Origin: a gamma proteobacterium symbiont of Taylorina sp.
GTDB taxonomy: Bacteria; Pseudomonadota; Gammaproteobacteria; GRL18
Assembly (NCBI GenBank): GCA_025655455.1
Contig: JAHXIV010000050.1
Coordinates: forward strand, 174,338-238,337
Length of the DNA stretch: 64,000 nt
Reading direction: 5' to 3'
The position numbers and the translations under genes are program-made. This document shows positions 16,083 to 24,016 of the stretch, one piece after another. Within the stretch, counting starts at the first letter, position 1. Every line of letters begins with the position of its first letter. The notes beneath the pieces were generated by a model that saw nothing but the letters and a program-made list of their open reading frames with translations, was not told the origin of the DNA and did not search any database.

Positions 16083-16421
16083 ATGAGCGAATTATTAGAC
16101 AAACAACATCAATTTACCAGAGCTTATCCGTTGTTGATGCTGTACGCACAGTATCTTGGATATGAGTTGAGTGATGGTGATGCTTATCGTGATAGTCGTT
16201 GTCAGTACGGTCATCCGGACTCAACACATAGAAGTCGGTTAGCCAGAGATTTTAATATATTTGATGATATTGATAGTGATGGTGATGAAGATTATCTAGA
16301 GGATGAAGAGGCAGAAGAAGCTTTTAATTTGCTGCATGATTTTTGGGACATGCTGGGTGGTTCAGAGCGTATTAAAAATGATCTCAGACATTTTAGTTTT
16401 GAGCATAAGGGAGTCAGATAG
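16083..16421 (+). CDS. Endolysin, M15-family peptidase
   Basis: The start is the ATG at 16083; the frame's earlier start at 16062 lies inside the holin gene. The product is 112 aa. GDAYRDSRC, then HRSRLARDFNIF (a His/Asp metal-ligand motif) and the C-terminal HFSFEHKGVR match the short M15_4 L-alanyl-D-glutamate type peptidases. These cut peptide cross-links of peptidoglycan. The acidic insertion DDIDSDGDEDYLEDEEAEEA in the middle is unusual. Confidence 0.8.
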   Translation: MSELLDKQHQFTRAYPLLMLYAQYLGYELSDGDAYRDSRCQYGHPDSTHRSRLARDFNIFDDIDSDGDEDYLEDEEAEEAFNLLHDFWDMLGGSERIKNDLRHFSFEHKGVR

Positions 16422-16828
16422 TGACAATTAAACGCACAACTCCAATTACGAGACCGGCATTGAATTATGACAAGGATCATGTCGACCATTTTATCTTGAA
16501 AATCTCAAGGAAAACTCAAAAATTAGATATCAATATGCATACGGTTCCTTATGCAAGTGATGGTGAAACTCGCTTGTTTGTAGATAAAGAACATGAAGAG
16601 GATATGTCTGACCCTGATTTTGAAGCCACAGCAATTAGTTATGCAGTTCAGTCTGGACAAGCAGTAGATTTAGCCGATGCTTTGGAAAAAAGTGCTGCAG
16701 CAAAAGTGGCTGTTCAGAGCGAAATTGACTTATCTGGTATTGATATATTCACCCACTTTGCACGTTTTGAGGCTGCCTTAGCCGAGATTAAAAATATTTT
16801 AGGTGATAGTACCAGTGGAATTAGCTAA
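16421..16828 (+). CDS. Hypothetical phage structural/accessory protein
   Basis: The product is 135 aa from a GTG that overlaps the endolysin stop. It is followed without gap (TAATG) by the next gene. The composition is balanced, with a C-terminal helix (FARFEAALAEIKNILGD). No domain is recognised. Its place between lysis and adaptor genes suggests a structural or assembly role. Confidence 0.6.
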   Translation: MTIKRTTPITRPALNYDKDHVDHFILKISRKTQKLDINMHTVPYASDGETRLFVDKEHEEDMSDPDFEATAISYAVQSGQAVDLADALEKSAAAKVAVQSEIDLSGIDIFTHFARFEAALAEIKNILGDSTSGIS

Positions 16829-18606
16829 TGGCTGTTGCAATCGACATATCCGGTTCAAGTGGACCCGGACTTGTTAAAGTTTTTGATGCTGAGGCAATAA
16901 CGGAGTTTTCCGGTACATCAGGACAAGCTGATACAACAGAATTTTATCAGGGGAACCAAAGCTACACTTATCAATCTGGCAAAAGTGGTAGAACAAGTTG
17001 TACTTTTATACCCTCAACAAACCAGAACTGGACATCAATTACTGCAACAGAGCCGCATTTTTATTTTTCAATGAAATGTGGGGTTTTTGCCTTTGCAGAG
17101 GCTAAAACTACCGGGACATCCGTACCGTCAGGTTTAACAGTCAGAGTCCAGGATAGTGCAGGAGATTATAAGGAATGGCACGTTGCAGGCAGTGATACAT
17201 GGAATGGTTCATGGAAGCAGTTTGCAATCAACTTAACTTTATCAACATCTGATCCAGAAATATATGCATCTTCTGGTACCTTGGACTTGACCGATATTGA
17301 TATTGTGACCTGGTCTGTGGATTTATCAAATTCAGGGAATATCAGAATTATTGACAATACCTGGTTAGATGTTGGTTATCAGGGTAATGGTTTTGTAGTC
17401 ACAGGTACGGGCGATATTGCAGATGTCTATGCTGCAGCCAACACCACCTCTTTACGTTATCCGATACTTGAGGAAAAAGAAGAAGATTTTTTCTGTCAGG
17501 GGAAAATTCAATTTGGTGATGGTGGAGCTACTTCAACCACCATCACATCAGATAACGAATCGTTAAAGTTTAAGAATATTCCGGTTGCCAGTACTTTATA
17601 TGGTTTTAATGCCGATGGTGCAACCATGAACCTGTCAGCATTACGTCTTGGTGCTGCAGGTTCGAGCGATGTTCAGCGTTATACATTTGATATGAGTAAT
17701 GCAACCGATGTGACAATGACAGGCTCGAATTTAACCAGAGCCGGTTTAATCACAATGGCAGCAGGGCAGGAATACAGTAATACGGTATTTAATAATTGTT
17801 TACAGGCATCAGTTCTGACTGCAACGGTAACAAATTTTACTTTTTCAAATTATGCCGGTACTAATGGCGCAGTTCTGTTGCCAGCAGGAGATACACACAA
17901 TTTAACCAACGGCTCATTTTTAGATAACACCAGAGCAACGGAAATTGATACTTATTATGCCAATGGTTATTCATTCACTGGATTGACCTTTAATGGCAAT
18001 ACCTATGATGTTAATAATACATCAGGCAACACACAAGATATTAATCAGACTGATTCTGATGGTTCGACTTATGTTGGCACTCTGGTCAATTTTTTAACCT
18101 CTGTCACCGCAGGGCTTAAAAACTTAATCCCTGGGAGTGAATACGAAGTGACCCGTGATGATACCGGGGCGGTGGTTATGTCTGGTGAGGTTGATCATGC
18201 CGGGATTGCTCAAACCAGTTATACCACCACGGGACTAAACACTACAGTCAAAGTAAGACGTGGCTCACAGGGTCAAATTGAAAGCGGCACTGTAACCACT
18301 ACAGATACAGATGGAACGGTTTTAATTGATAGCACAGCACAATTTCAGAGCAACAAAGTTGGTCAAGGCGATGTGGTCAGAAATACAACTGACGGTTCAA
18401 AATGTTTTGTTGTCAGTGTTGATTCAGAAATAAAATTAACCACCACTAAATTATCGAGTGGAACAGAAAACGATTATGACTCAGGTGATGCTTATTCTGT
18501 CACTGAGCGAGCTTTTAAACGATATGTTAACTATGACTCAATTACCGCCAGCGGTATGGATCATCAGGTTAATCAAACAATAGATACTTTAATTAAAATA
18601 TCATAA
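16828..18606 (+). CDS. Large Ser/Thr/Gly-rich structural protein, beta-rich
   Basis: The product is 592 aa with long stretches rich in Thr, Ser, Asn and Gly and very few Lys or Cys, as in beta-structured virion surface proteins or fibres. Runs such as TMTGSNLTRAGLITM and TNFTFSNYAGTNG suggest repeated beta-strands or a beta-helix. The last ~200 residues contain LTSVTAGLKNLIPGSEYEV, an immunoglobulin/fibronectin-like beta-sandwich feature. It lies among head-tail genes rather than with the tail fibres, so a capsid-decorating fibre or adhesin is possible. Confidence 0.6.
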   Translation: MAVAIDISGSSGPGLVKVFDAEAITEFSGTSGQADTTEFYQGNQSYTYQSGKSGRTSCTFIPSTNQNWTSITATEPHFYFSMKCGVFAFAEAKTTGTSVPSGLTVRVQDSAGDYKEWHVAGSDTWNGSWKQFAINLTLSTSDPEIYASSGTLDLTDIDIVTWSVDLSNSGNIRIIDNTWLDVGYQGNGFVVTGTGDIADVYAAANTTSLRYPILEEKEEDFFCQGKIQFGDGGATSTTITSDNESLKFKNIPVASTLYGFNADGATMNLSALRLGAAGSSDVQRYTFDMSNATDVTMTGSNLTRAGLITMAAGQEYSNTVFNNCLQASVLTATVTNFTFSNYAGTNGAVLLPAGDTHNLTNGSFLDNTRATEIDTYYANGYSFTGLTFNGNTYDVNNTSGNTQDINQTDSDGSTYVGTLVNFLTSVTAGLKNLIPGSEYEVTRDDTGAVVMSGEVDHAGIAQTSYTTTGLNTTVKVRRGSQGQIESGTVTTTDTDGTVLIDSTAQFQSNKVGQGDVVRNTTDGSKCFVVSVDSEIKLTTTKLSSGTENDYDSGDAYSVTERAFKRYVNYDSITASGMDHQVNQTIDTLIKIS

Positions 18607-18616
18607 GGGAGCCACA

Positions 18617-20389
18617 ATGGCTGATTCAAGCAATATACATTATGACGCAGTAAGACGGGCATTTTATGGAGATGCTACGTTGTACGCATCAAGTGATTTT
18701 GTTGCAGTGGTAGGTGAGGCTGGTTCATTTTATGATCGAGCAATTGACTTAGAAGATGAACAAGCAAACATGGACGATCTGGAATATTTTGAGCTTGCAT
18801 CATCTGTATTGCAACTACAGGCAACGGATGTCTATTTTGAACGAGAGCTGATTGAGCATCTACGTGGAGCCACAATAGAAAGTACAAACTTTACAAGTAA
18901 TATTCGTTATTTGTATCTAGATGCAGGAGGATATGTTTCACCAATCGCATCTGACTTGGGTAAACCTGTTGTTGGTGGCGTTTCTGGTGATGAAGGTATA
19001 CTTTTGGATTTCATCGATTCAGAACGGTGTTTAATTGTTCGCGTCAATCATGGCGGAGCAGTACCTACGGGATTAGAGTTTGATGCTGCCGAAGCAATTA
19101 CGATCACTGGTGGCACGGGAGCAGGAACCTTATCTGGTGCATCCGATACAGGGGAAATGCAACAGGGTGCGATTAAGTCTGTTGGTGCTGTTGCTTCAGG
19201 TGGTGCTTATATTTATCGTGATGACCAAAGCACAAAGCTTACAAACTTTTGGGGGACAGGCAACTCTGATAATAACGGTGAGGTTGCAGGGCTTTATCAT
19301 ATTGATATTTTAATTGAGGCAAAACGTGCTGGTGCATGGATTCAAAATGGATTGGGTTATGTATTTAACCGGCCTTTTGGTACAACTTATGCCCATGCTA
19401 GTTTTGATTTAAAACTGGGTGGTGTGGCTATTGCGGCATTAGCAACAGCGAATGACGATAATATCAGTCTAAGTCAGGCGGCATCTGAAGATTTACAAGA
19501 CGGAACAACAGCAAGTATTGCATTTGCATTTGCTGGTGCGCCTTATACTGCCGATGTAGATGATGATGCATCAGATGAGACTTATGAATTTCAAGGGGAT
19601 CATAATAACCGTTCTGACTCAGATGTTTATCACGTAGCCCAATGGTTGACAGCCGCAGGTCAAACAGTCGTGAATGTTGATGGTATTGTCGGAGAAGCGT
19701 ATATAACTTCTGGTGCTGGTTATACAGTAACTCCAGCCACTCCACTGATTAACCCGGCAGGTCAATATTCTCAGGGTGGTTATGCTGTTAATTCAATTGG
19801 GTCAGCATGGAAATCAAGGGATACCGCAGGTGTTTCCTATTCACCTCCATCAACTCATCCTGTAGGTTGGACTGATGGCTTAAAAGTTGCTGGTGGTGCA
19901 GACCGTATCGGAGCATTTGTTGAGAGTGTGGCCGATTCACAAGTGCCGGATAATGATTTTTTCACATTGTCGGTGGTGGCTGGTGATAATGAAAGTGCTG
20001 ATGGTACTGTTGTCTTTAATGCAGCAATTCCTAAAGATTTTCCAGATTCCGGTGTCTTGCACTTATGGCAAGAATCAACCCTAACAGAGCATGTTTACGA
20101 TTTTGTGAGTTGGGCTGGGGGTACAGTCACATTGTCCGGCATATTATCACAAGCCTATGATGATGGCACATGGACAGCTGCTTTCTGGTATTTCGATGAA
20201 GTGGCAACAGGTACAAACAAAACGGTCAGTGTTCAGCATGTTAGTGCAAGAAATGTTTGTTTAAAAGTTCGCAACAGTTCAACTGGATCGACCAATAAAA
20301 TCAAACGTTCTGCAGTCTCAGGTACGTTAGATTCAGAAAACGGTTTTGCAATCCCAGCATCACGGATACCAGAAACTTTAGCGAGTTAA
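18617..20389 (+). CDS. Second large beta-rich structural protein
   Basis: The product is 590 aa. Its size matches the preceding gene but the sequence is different. The first ~100 residues (HYDAVRRAFYGDATLYASSD) look like a globular base and the remainder is rich in Gly, Ala, Thr and Asp. TGGTGAGTLSGASDTGEM and the C-terminal SSTGSTNKIKRSAVSGT are typical of virion surface proteins. An RBS (AGGGAG) precedes the ATG. It is probably co-expressed with the 16828 gene as a virion appendage pair. Confidence 0.6.
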   Translation: MADSSNIHYDAVRRAFYGDATLYASSDFVAVVGEAGSFYDRAIDLEDEQANMDDLEYFELASSVLQLQATDVYFERELIEHLRGATIESTNFTSNIRYLYLDAGGYVSPIASDLGKPVVGGVSGDEGILLDFIDSERCLIVRVNHGGAVPTGLEFDAAEAITITGGTGAGTLSGASDTGEMQQGAIKSVGAVASGGAYIYRDDQSTKLTNFWGTGNSDNNGEVAGLYHIDILIEAKRAGAWIQNGLGYVFNRPFGTTYAHASFDLKLGGVAIAALATANDDNISLSQAASEDLQDGTTASIAFAFAGAPYTADVDDDASDETYEFQGDHNNRSDSDVYHVAQWLTAAGQTVVNVDGIVGEAYITSGAGYTVTPATPLINPAGQYSQGGYAVNSIGSAWKSRDTAGVSYSPPSTHPVGWTDGLKVAGGADRIGAFVESVADSQVPDNDFFTLSVVAGDNESADGTVVFNAAIPKDFPDSGVLHLWQESTLTEHVYDFVSWAGGTVTLSGILSQAYDDGTWTAAFWYFDEVATGTNKTVSVQHVSARNVCLKVRNSSTGSTNKIKRSAVSGTLDSENGFAIPASRIPETLAS

Positions 20390-20390
20390 T

Positions 20391-20840
20391 ATGTCTACTG
20401 TTATCCGATATGAAGGGCATCCTTCCGGCTATATAGATTTTTACATGGGAGAGGAAACAATCTTCTGTGAAGAAACTATAGATATTCTGACAGCACAGCA
20501 ACTATTGGATGCTGCGCTGGATATTGAGGATGAGCAACTGGCACAAAGTTATAAAGGGATTGTAAGTGGTGCAGGTAAATCACTTCTTGACCCAAACACA
20601 GGTGATAGCAGTGGCCTGGTGGTTACATTTCTGCGTAATTGGCTGATAACAACAGGAAAGACTAGCGGTACTCTGATTGTTAAAAATGGTACGGTGGTGA
20701 ATGCTGTCAAAGGGTTGGATATTTTTGTAGATCCATTTCCCAATAATGTCAGACCGCTTAATTTACCAGAAGCCAATGGTGTGATTTTGAATTTGGGTGA
20801 TGTCTTTGACAAAGTTTGGCACGGGAAAAATTTATCATGA
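20391..20840 (+). CDS. Hypothetical phage structural protein
   Basis: The product is 149 aa and starts right after the preceding stop. The first half (GYIDFYMGEETIFCEETIDI) is acidic, and the second has VVTFLRNWLITTGKTSGTLIV. I do not recognise the family. Its end overlaps the next ATG by 4 bp (ATGA), so these small genes are translated as a coupled series. Confidence 0.6.
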   Translation: MSTVIRYEGHPSGYIDFYMGEETIFCEETIDILTAQQLLDAALDIEDEQLAQSYKGIVSGAGKSLLDPNTGDSSGLVVTFLRNWLITTGKTSGTLIVKNGTVVNAVKGLDIFVDPFPNNVRPLNLPEANGVILNLGDVFDKVWHGKNLS

Positions 20841-21097
20841 CACCAGGTGAATTATTATCTTCTTTGTCAGATGTCAGTAATACAACGCCAGCGATTCATC
20901 TTCAGAATATTACTTCTGGTGGTGATATTTTTGTGGGGCCATCTCTAAAGGCTTCCATTGATGGCAGTAGCTTATCAGCAAATATCAACAGCTCAATGAC
21001 TGCAAAAATTGCTTCAACAAAATTGGCGGCAAAAATCGGCAGTGGATTATCAGCAACTATTAGTGATAAAAAATTAAAGGCAACAATATGTCAATAA
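20837..21097 (+). CDS. Small hypothetical phage protein
   Basis: The product is 86 aa from the ATG at 20837, which sits in an ATGA overlap with the preceding gene. A TTG at 20816 is less likely. The C-terminal half is a quasi-repeat of short beta-like units (SLKASIDGSSLSANI, SSMTAKIASTKLAAKI, SGLSATISDKKLKATI), about 14-15 residues each. This suggests a small repetitive surface protein. Confidence 0.6.
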   Translation: MTPGELLSSLSDVSNTTPAIHLQNITSGGDIFVGPSLKASIDGSSLSANINSSMTAKIASTKLAAKIGSGLSATISDKKLKATICQ

Positions 21098-21432
21098 TCG
21101 TTTTAGGCGATGATTCAAAAAGCCCGACAACTTTAACAAAAGGTGAAGGAAAAAATGAATCAACTTTTGTTATTTCCGCTGATGCTGCAATTAAAGCAGC
21201 AATTGTTGATCCGGGTAAAACAAAAATTCTTGCTGGGCCGGTGACTGTTGATCTTTTAGCAACTGGTACAGATTTGGCAAAATCTCTTGTTATTCTTGAA
21301 TTTTCAAAAACAGAAACTGAGGCAATCAATAAAGAATATGAGGGTGATACGCTTGTTGAGATACAGATTGACGATCCAGACAGAGATACCTGTTGGGCAG
21401 AAGTGACTCTGGTGAGAGGCTTGATTGACTAA
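21088..21432 (+). CDS. Hypothetical head-tail region protein
   Basis: The product is 114 aa, overlapping the neighbours on both sides by a few bases. It is acidic and beta-rich (LVILEFSKTETEAINKEYEG, then LVEIQIDDPDRDTCWAEVTL). Its position and size are those of a neck or adaptor protein, but I cannot name the family. Confidence 0.6.
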   Translation: MSIIVLGDDSKSPTTLTKGEGKNESTFVISADAAIKAAIVDPGKTKILAGPVTVDLLATGTDLAKSLVILEFSKTETEAINKEYEGDTLVEIQIDDPDRDTCWAEVTLVRGLID

Positions 21433-21740
21433 TGGATTTTGAAGCTCAAAAGCAACGAATGGCTGAAACTGCGTTTAGAAAGTTTGGTGTGGATGCTTTT
21501 TATAAATCAAGGTTGAATCCGGTGCCCAAAAAAGTCCGGGTAATTCTAAAAAGAAACTTTGAAAAAAATACTGGTGCTTTGCTCACTGGAATTTCTGAAA
21601 AAGTGACGGCTGTGGATTTCTTATATCGACAAGTACCTGATCCTCGTGATGGTGACACAGTCACTATCAATGGTGAAAAATTCAAAGTATCAGAAGAACT
21701 GGATAATAATCATATTAAAGTTAAAGTTCAGGTGAGATAA
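21432..21740 (+). CDS. Head-tail joining/adaptor-like protein
   Basis: The product is 102 aa. The N-terminal helix (DFEAQKQRMAETAFRKFG) and the following beta segments (KKVRVILKRNFEKNTGALLT, then DTVTINGEKFKVSEELDN) have the layout of gpFII-like or HK97 stopper proteins. Such proteins seal the portal and connect the tail. The assignment is by layout and position only. Confidence 0.55.
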   Translation: MDFEAQKQRMAETAFRKFGVDAFYKSRLNPVPKKVRVILKRNFEKNTGALLTGISEKVTAVDFLYRQVPDPRDGDTVTINGEKFKVSEELDNNHIKVKVQVR

Positions 21741-21863
21741 ATGAAAAAAATATATAAAAATTGGTTTGTTCATAATGTATTTGCTCATCCTTTAATGCAA
21801 TTTCTGAGTGTATTCTCACAGGAATTGGCAGATAAATTACATGATTCAACTTTGCCGGAATAG
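21741..21863 (+). CDS. Conserved phage mini-protein (40 aa)
   Basis: A short gene starts directly after the preceding stop (TAAATG), with GGTGAGATAA as a ribosome site. The product begins MKKIYKNWFVHNVFAHPLMQ and ends DKLHDSTLPE. The NWxxHNxxAHPLM motif is familiar from tiny proteins of unknown function in many tailed phages. It is easily missed because of its length. Motif conservation and perfect spacing to both neighbours support it as real. Confidence 0.65.
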   Translation: MKKIYKNWFVHNVFAHPLMQFLSVFSQELADKLHDSTLPE

Positions 21864-21865
21864 AA

Positions 21866-22324
21866 ATGGACAGTATCAGAGAACAAATTATCCAGGCAAT
21901 TTTTGTCAGACTGGAAACGATTACAACAGCCAATGGCTACAACGTATCTGTTGCTGATAATGCTAATCGTGCCAAAGCTGTACTGGATGAAGAAGATCTT
22001 CCAGCTTTATCTTTATGGGCAGGAACAGAAACCACTACGAGCGAGTATGGTGCTGATGAAAGAAAAATGGTGATTGATATCAATACAGCCATGCAAGTGG
22101 AAGATGAAACTATTTCAGATGATGCAATGACCAATCAGATGATTGCAGATATTCAAAAATGCATGGGAACACATGATACTGATGTTTATAACTTAATTGA
22201 TGGAATGAAAGAAACGAATACCGAACCCATTTATCGAGATACGGACAGTAAGATTCTTTCTGTCTTAGTTACTTATGAGATCACTTATACAACTGTAAAA
22301 GGCGATCCATACTCAAAACCATAA
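21866..22324 (+). CDS. Tail terminator/completion-like protein
   Basis: The product is 152 aa. The N-terminal helix (DSIREQIIQAIFVRLETITT) followed by alternating strands and a C-terminal VLVTYEITYTT strand is the layout of minor tail U-like tail terminators. It is the last gene before a terminator and the tail-tube gene, the usual position. The sequence family itself is not recognised with certainty. Confidence 0.6.
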   Translation: MDSIREQIIQAIFVRLETITTANGYNVSVADNANRAKAVLDEEDLPALSLWAGTETTTSEYGADERKMVIDINTAMQVEDETISDDAMTNQMIADIQKCMGTHDTDVYNLIDGMKETNTEPIYRDTDSKILSVLVTYEITYTTVKGDPYSKP

Positions 22325-22334
22325 CAAATTAACT

Positions 22335-22360
22335 AGCCTGGCATTGACCAGGCTTTTTTA
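22335..22360 (+). terminator. Intrinsic terminator before tail tube gene
   Basis: The perfect stem AGCCTGG/CCAGGCT with a 6-nt loop is followed by a T-run. A weaker hairpin (CTTCAAGGAA/TTTGAGGGC) with a T-run follows near 22381-22410. These probably set the expression level of the major tail protein. Confidence 0.88.
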
Positions 22361-22437
22361 TATTTTTTTAAAACATAAGTCTTCAAGGAATTTTCTTTGA
22401 GGGCTTTTTTTATGCCTATCGAAAAGAGGATATAACA

Positions 22438-23424
22438 ATGTCTACAGCAGAAAATGGCTTATTAAAATTTGAAGGTGGCCGTACTTCATACACAATGGAA
22501 GCATTAAGTGATTCGGGTGATGCAATCACTTTTGATTCAAATGCCATATTATTTAGTGGTTATTCTGGTAGTGAACCAGATATTAAGCCAGATGGTTTAG
22601 CCACTGGTGGAGTTGTCATTGCGGCAGTTAGTGGATCTAATGATGTTGTGGATATTGCAGCATTATCTTGCTATTTAGCTGGTGTAAAAACCGCAGTATC
22701 AGCAGGTATTGATACTGCGATTACTCGTGCTACAGGTGACCTTGGTAGTGTATCCTCAATCACTATTAATAGCTCAGGTGCTTTTGTTGTTGTTCAGGGT
22801 ACGGACAGTACTGATCAAACAGTCAATGGTGTACGTGATTCCGCAGGTGGACCACCATTGATTCCTGTAGGTAGCATTGAAATTGCTCAGGTTCGTACCA
22901 CGACAAATGTTGCAGGTGCTATTACGGCAGCAGAAATATTTCAGGTTATTGGTTTGCATCAGGAGCGTTATGATTCCCCTCAATTCAGAATTGATTCATT
23001 TAATGCTCAGGTAGTGATGTCATCAGCCTTACCATTAATTCACACCGGAAGTTTGCCAAAAGGTGTATCAGCATCTTATGCCGATCCACTCTTTATAGAT
23101 TTACCTAAAACAAATGATTACAAGCCATCTGGGCTTAGTCATTCCCCAGAATCTAAACAATATCATGGTGAGACTGGAGCTTCAACTTCAAGCAGTCTTG
23201 GTGGCGGATCTTTTACAGTTGATTTAAATGATGGTGTTAGCGATAGTCTTGTAAAAAATAAAGACAATATCCTATGGTTTAAGTTTTTTCCAGATCGCTA
23301 TAAGTCTGCTTATATACTTGACCAGGGTAAACTTGGTATGGATATCACATTTCCGTCATCAAGCAATATCAACTCATCTTGTACTATTTCTCCGGCTTCT
23401 GCAGCAGTTGGAGTTGAATCCTAA
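22438..23424 (+). CDS. Major tail (tube) protein
   Basis: The product is 328 aa with RBS AAGAGGAT. It is Ser/Gly/Ala/Val-rich and beta-dominant with few charged helices. The size and place, directly before the tail assembly chaperone and tape measure, are those of a siphovirus tail-tube protein. A middle segment (TTNVAGAITAAEIFQVIGLH) resembles tube-domain helices. The protein is longer than lambda gpV, so an added surface domain is likely. Confidence 0.7.
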   Translation: MSTAENGLLKFEGGRTSYTMEALSDSGDAITFDSNAILFSGYSGSEPDIKPDGLATGGVVIAAVSGSNDVVDIAALSCYLAGVKTAVSAGIDTAITRATGDLGSVSSITINSSGAFVVVQGTDSTDQTVNGVRDSAGGPPLIPVGSIEIAQVRTTTNVAGAITAAEIFQVIGLHQERYDSPQFRIDSFNAQVVMSSALPLIHTGSLPKGVSASYADPLFIDLPKTNDYKPSGLSHSPESKQYHGETGASTSSSLGGGSFTVDLNDGVSDSLVKNKDNILWFKFFPDRYKSAYILDQGKLGMDITFPSSSNINSSCTISPASAAVGVES

Positions 23425-23897
23425 TGGGGTTTAACTCTAATAAGTTTATGAAGCAAGGGTTCGAGCACCGCACTGATTCAGTGTCGGTGCCATCTTTGGC
23501 TGAGTGGTTTGATAAGGATAGTACGCCTGAATTCTTAGTCAGAAACTTAACCGGGACTGAAATGTCTAACGCTCAGGAAGCGGCTGCAAAAAACAAAAAT
23601 GTTGCTGCCATTGCTGAAGCTCTGGTTTCATCCAGTCATCCGGATAAAGTTGCTGCATTAAAGGATTTTGTCGGTACTGGTGACAAAGTACCCAATGAAT
23701 TGGCTAAACGTATGGAGATGATGGTTTCAGGAACAGTTGAACCAGAAGTTGATATGTCAATGACTATCAAGATTGCTGAAAACTTTCCAGTTGAGTTTAT
23801 GCAGATCACGAACAAGATCACTATGCTTACGGGTTTAGGTGCATCTACTTCAAAGCCCAAGCCTTCTGGCAAGATCCAGCCATCAGAAGCTGTTTAG
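23424..23897 (+). CDS. Tail assembly chaperone, gpG-like
   Basis: The product is 157 aa and starts in a TAATG overlap with the tail-tube gene. It is helical and alanine-rich (MSNAQEAAAKNKNVAAIAEA) with an acidic C-terminal third, as in G-type tail chaperones that coat the tape measure protein. The -1 frame is open from 23795 through 24016, leading into the small frame at 23924, which suggests a GT-type extended product. Confidence 0.7.
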   Translation: MGFNSNKFMKQGFEHRTDSVSVPSLAEWFDKDSTPEFLVRNLTGTEMSNAQEAAAKNKNVAAIAEALVSSSHPDKVAALKDFVGTGDKVPNELAKRMEMMVSGTVEPEVDMSMTIKIAENFPVEFMQITNKITMLTGLGASTSKPKPSGKIQPSEAV

Positions 23898-23923
23898 CTT
23901 TATGTAAAGCACACGGGTCTTTC

Positions 23924-24016
23924 ATGTTTGAAGTCAGACCCGACTTGTTTCCAGAAGGCTATTTAACAAACACAGAATTGCTTTTATGGGATTTGTATTA
24001 CACGGAAAATAATTAA
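23924..24016 (+). CDS. gpT-like extension or mini-ORF between chaperone and tape measure
   Basis: The frame encodes 30 residues beginning MFEVRPDLFPEGYLTNTELL. Its TAA directly abuts the ATG of the tape measure gene. It is in the -1 frame relative to the chaperone gene, and that frame is open from 23795, so a -1 ribosomal shift would append it to the chaperone, as in lambda gpG-gpT. No classic X-XXY-YYZ heptamer was found in the overlap, so independent initiation at 23924 is also possible. Confidence 0.5.
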   Translation: MFEVRPDLFPEGYLTNTELLLWDLYYTENN

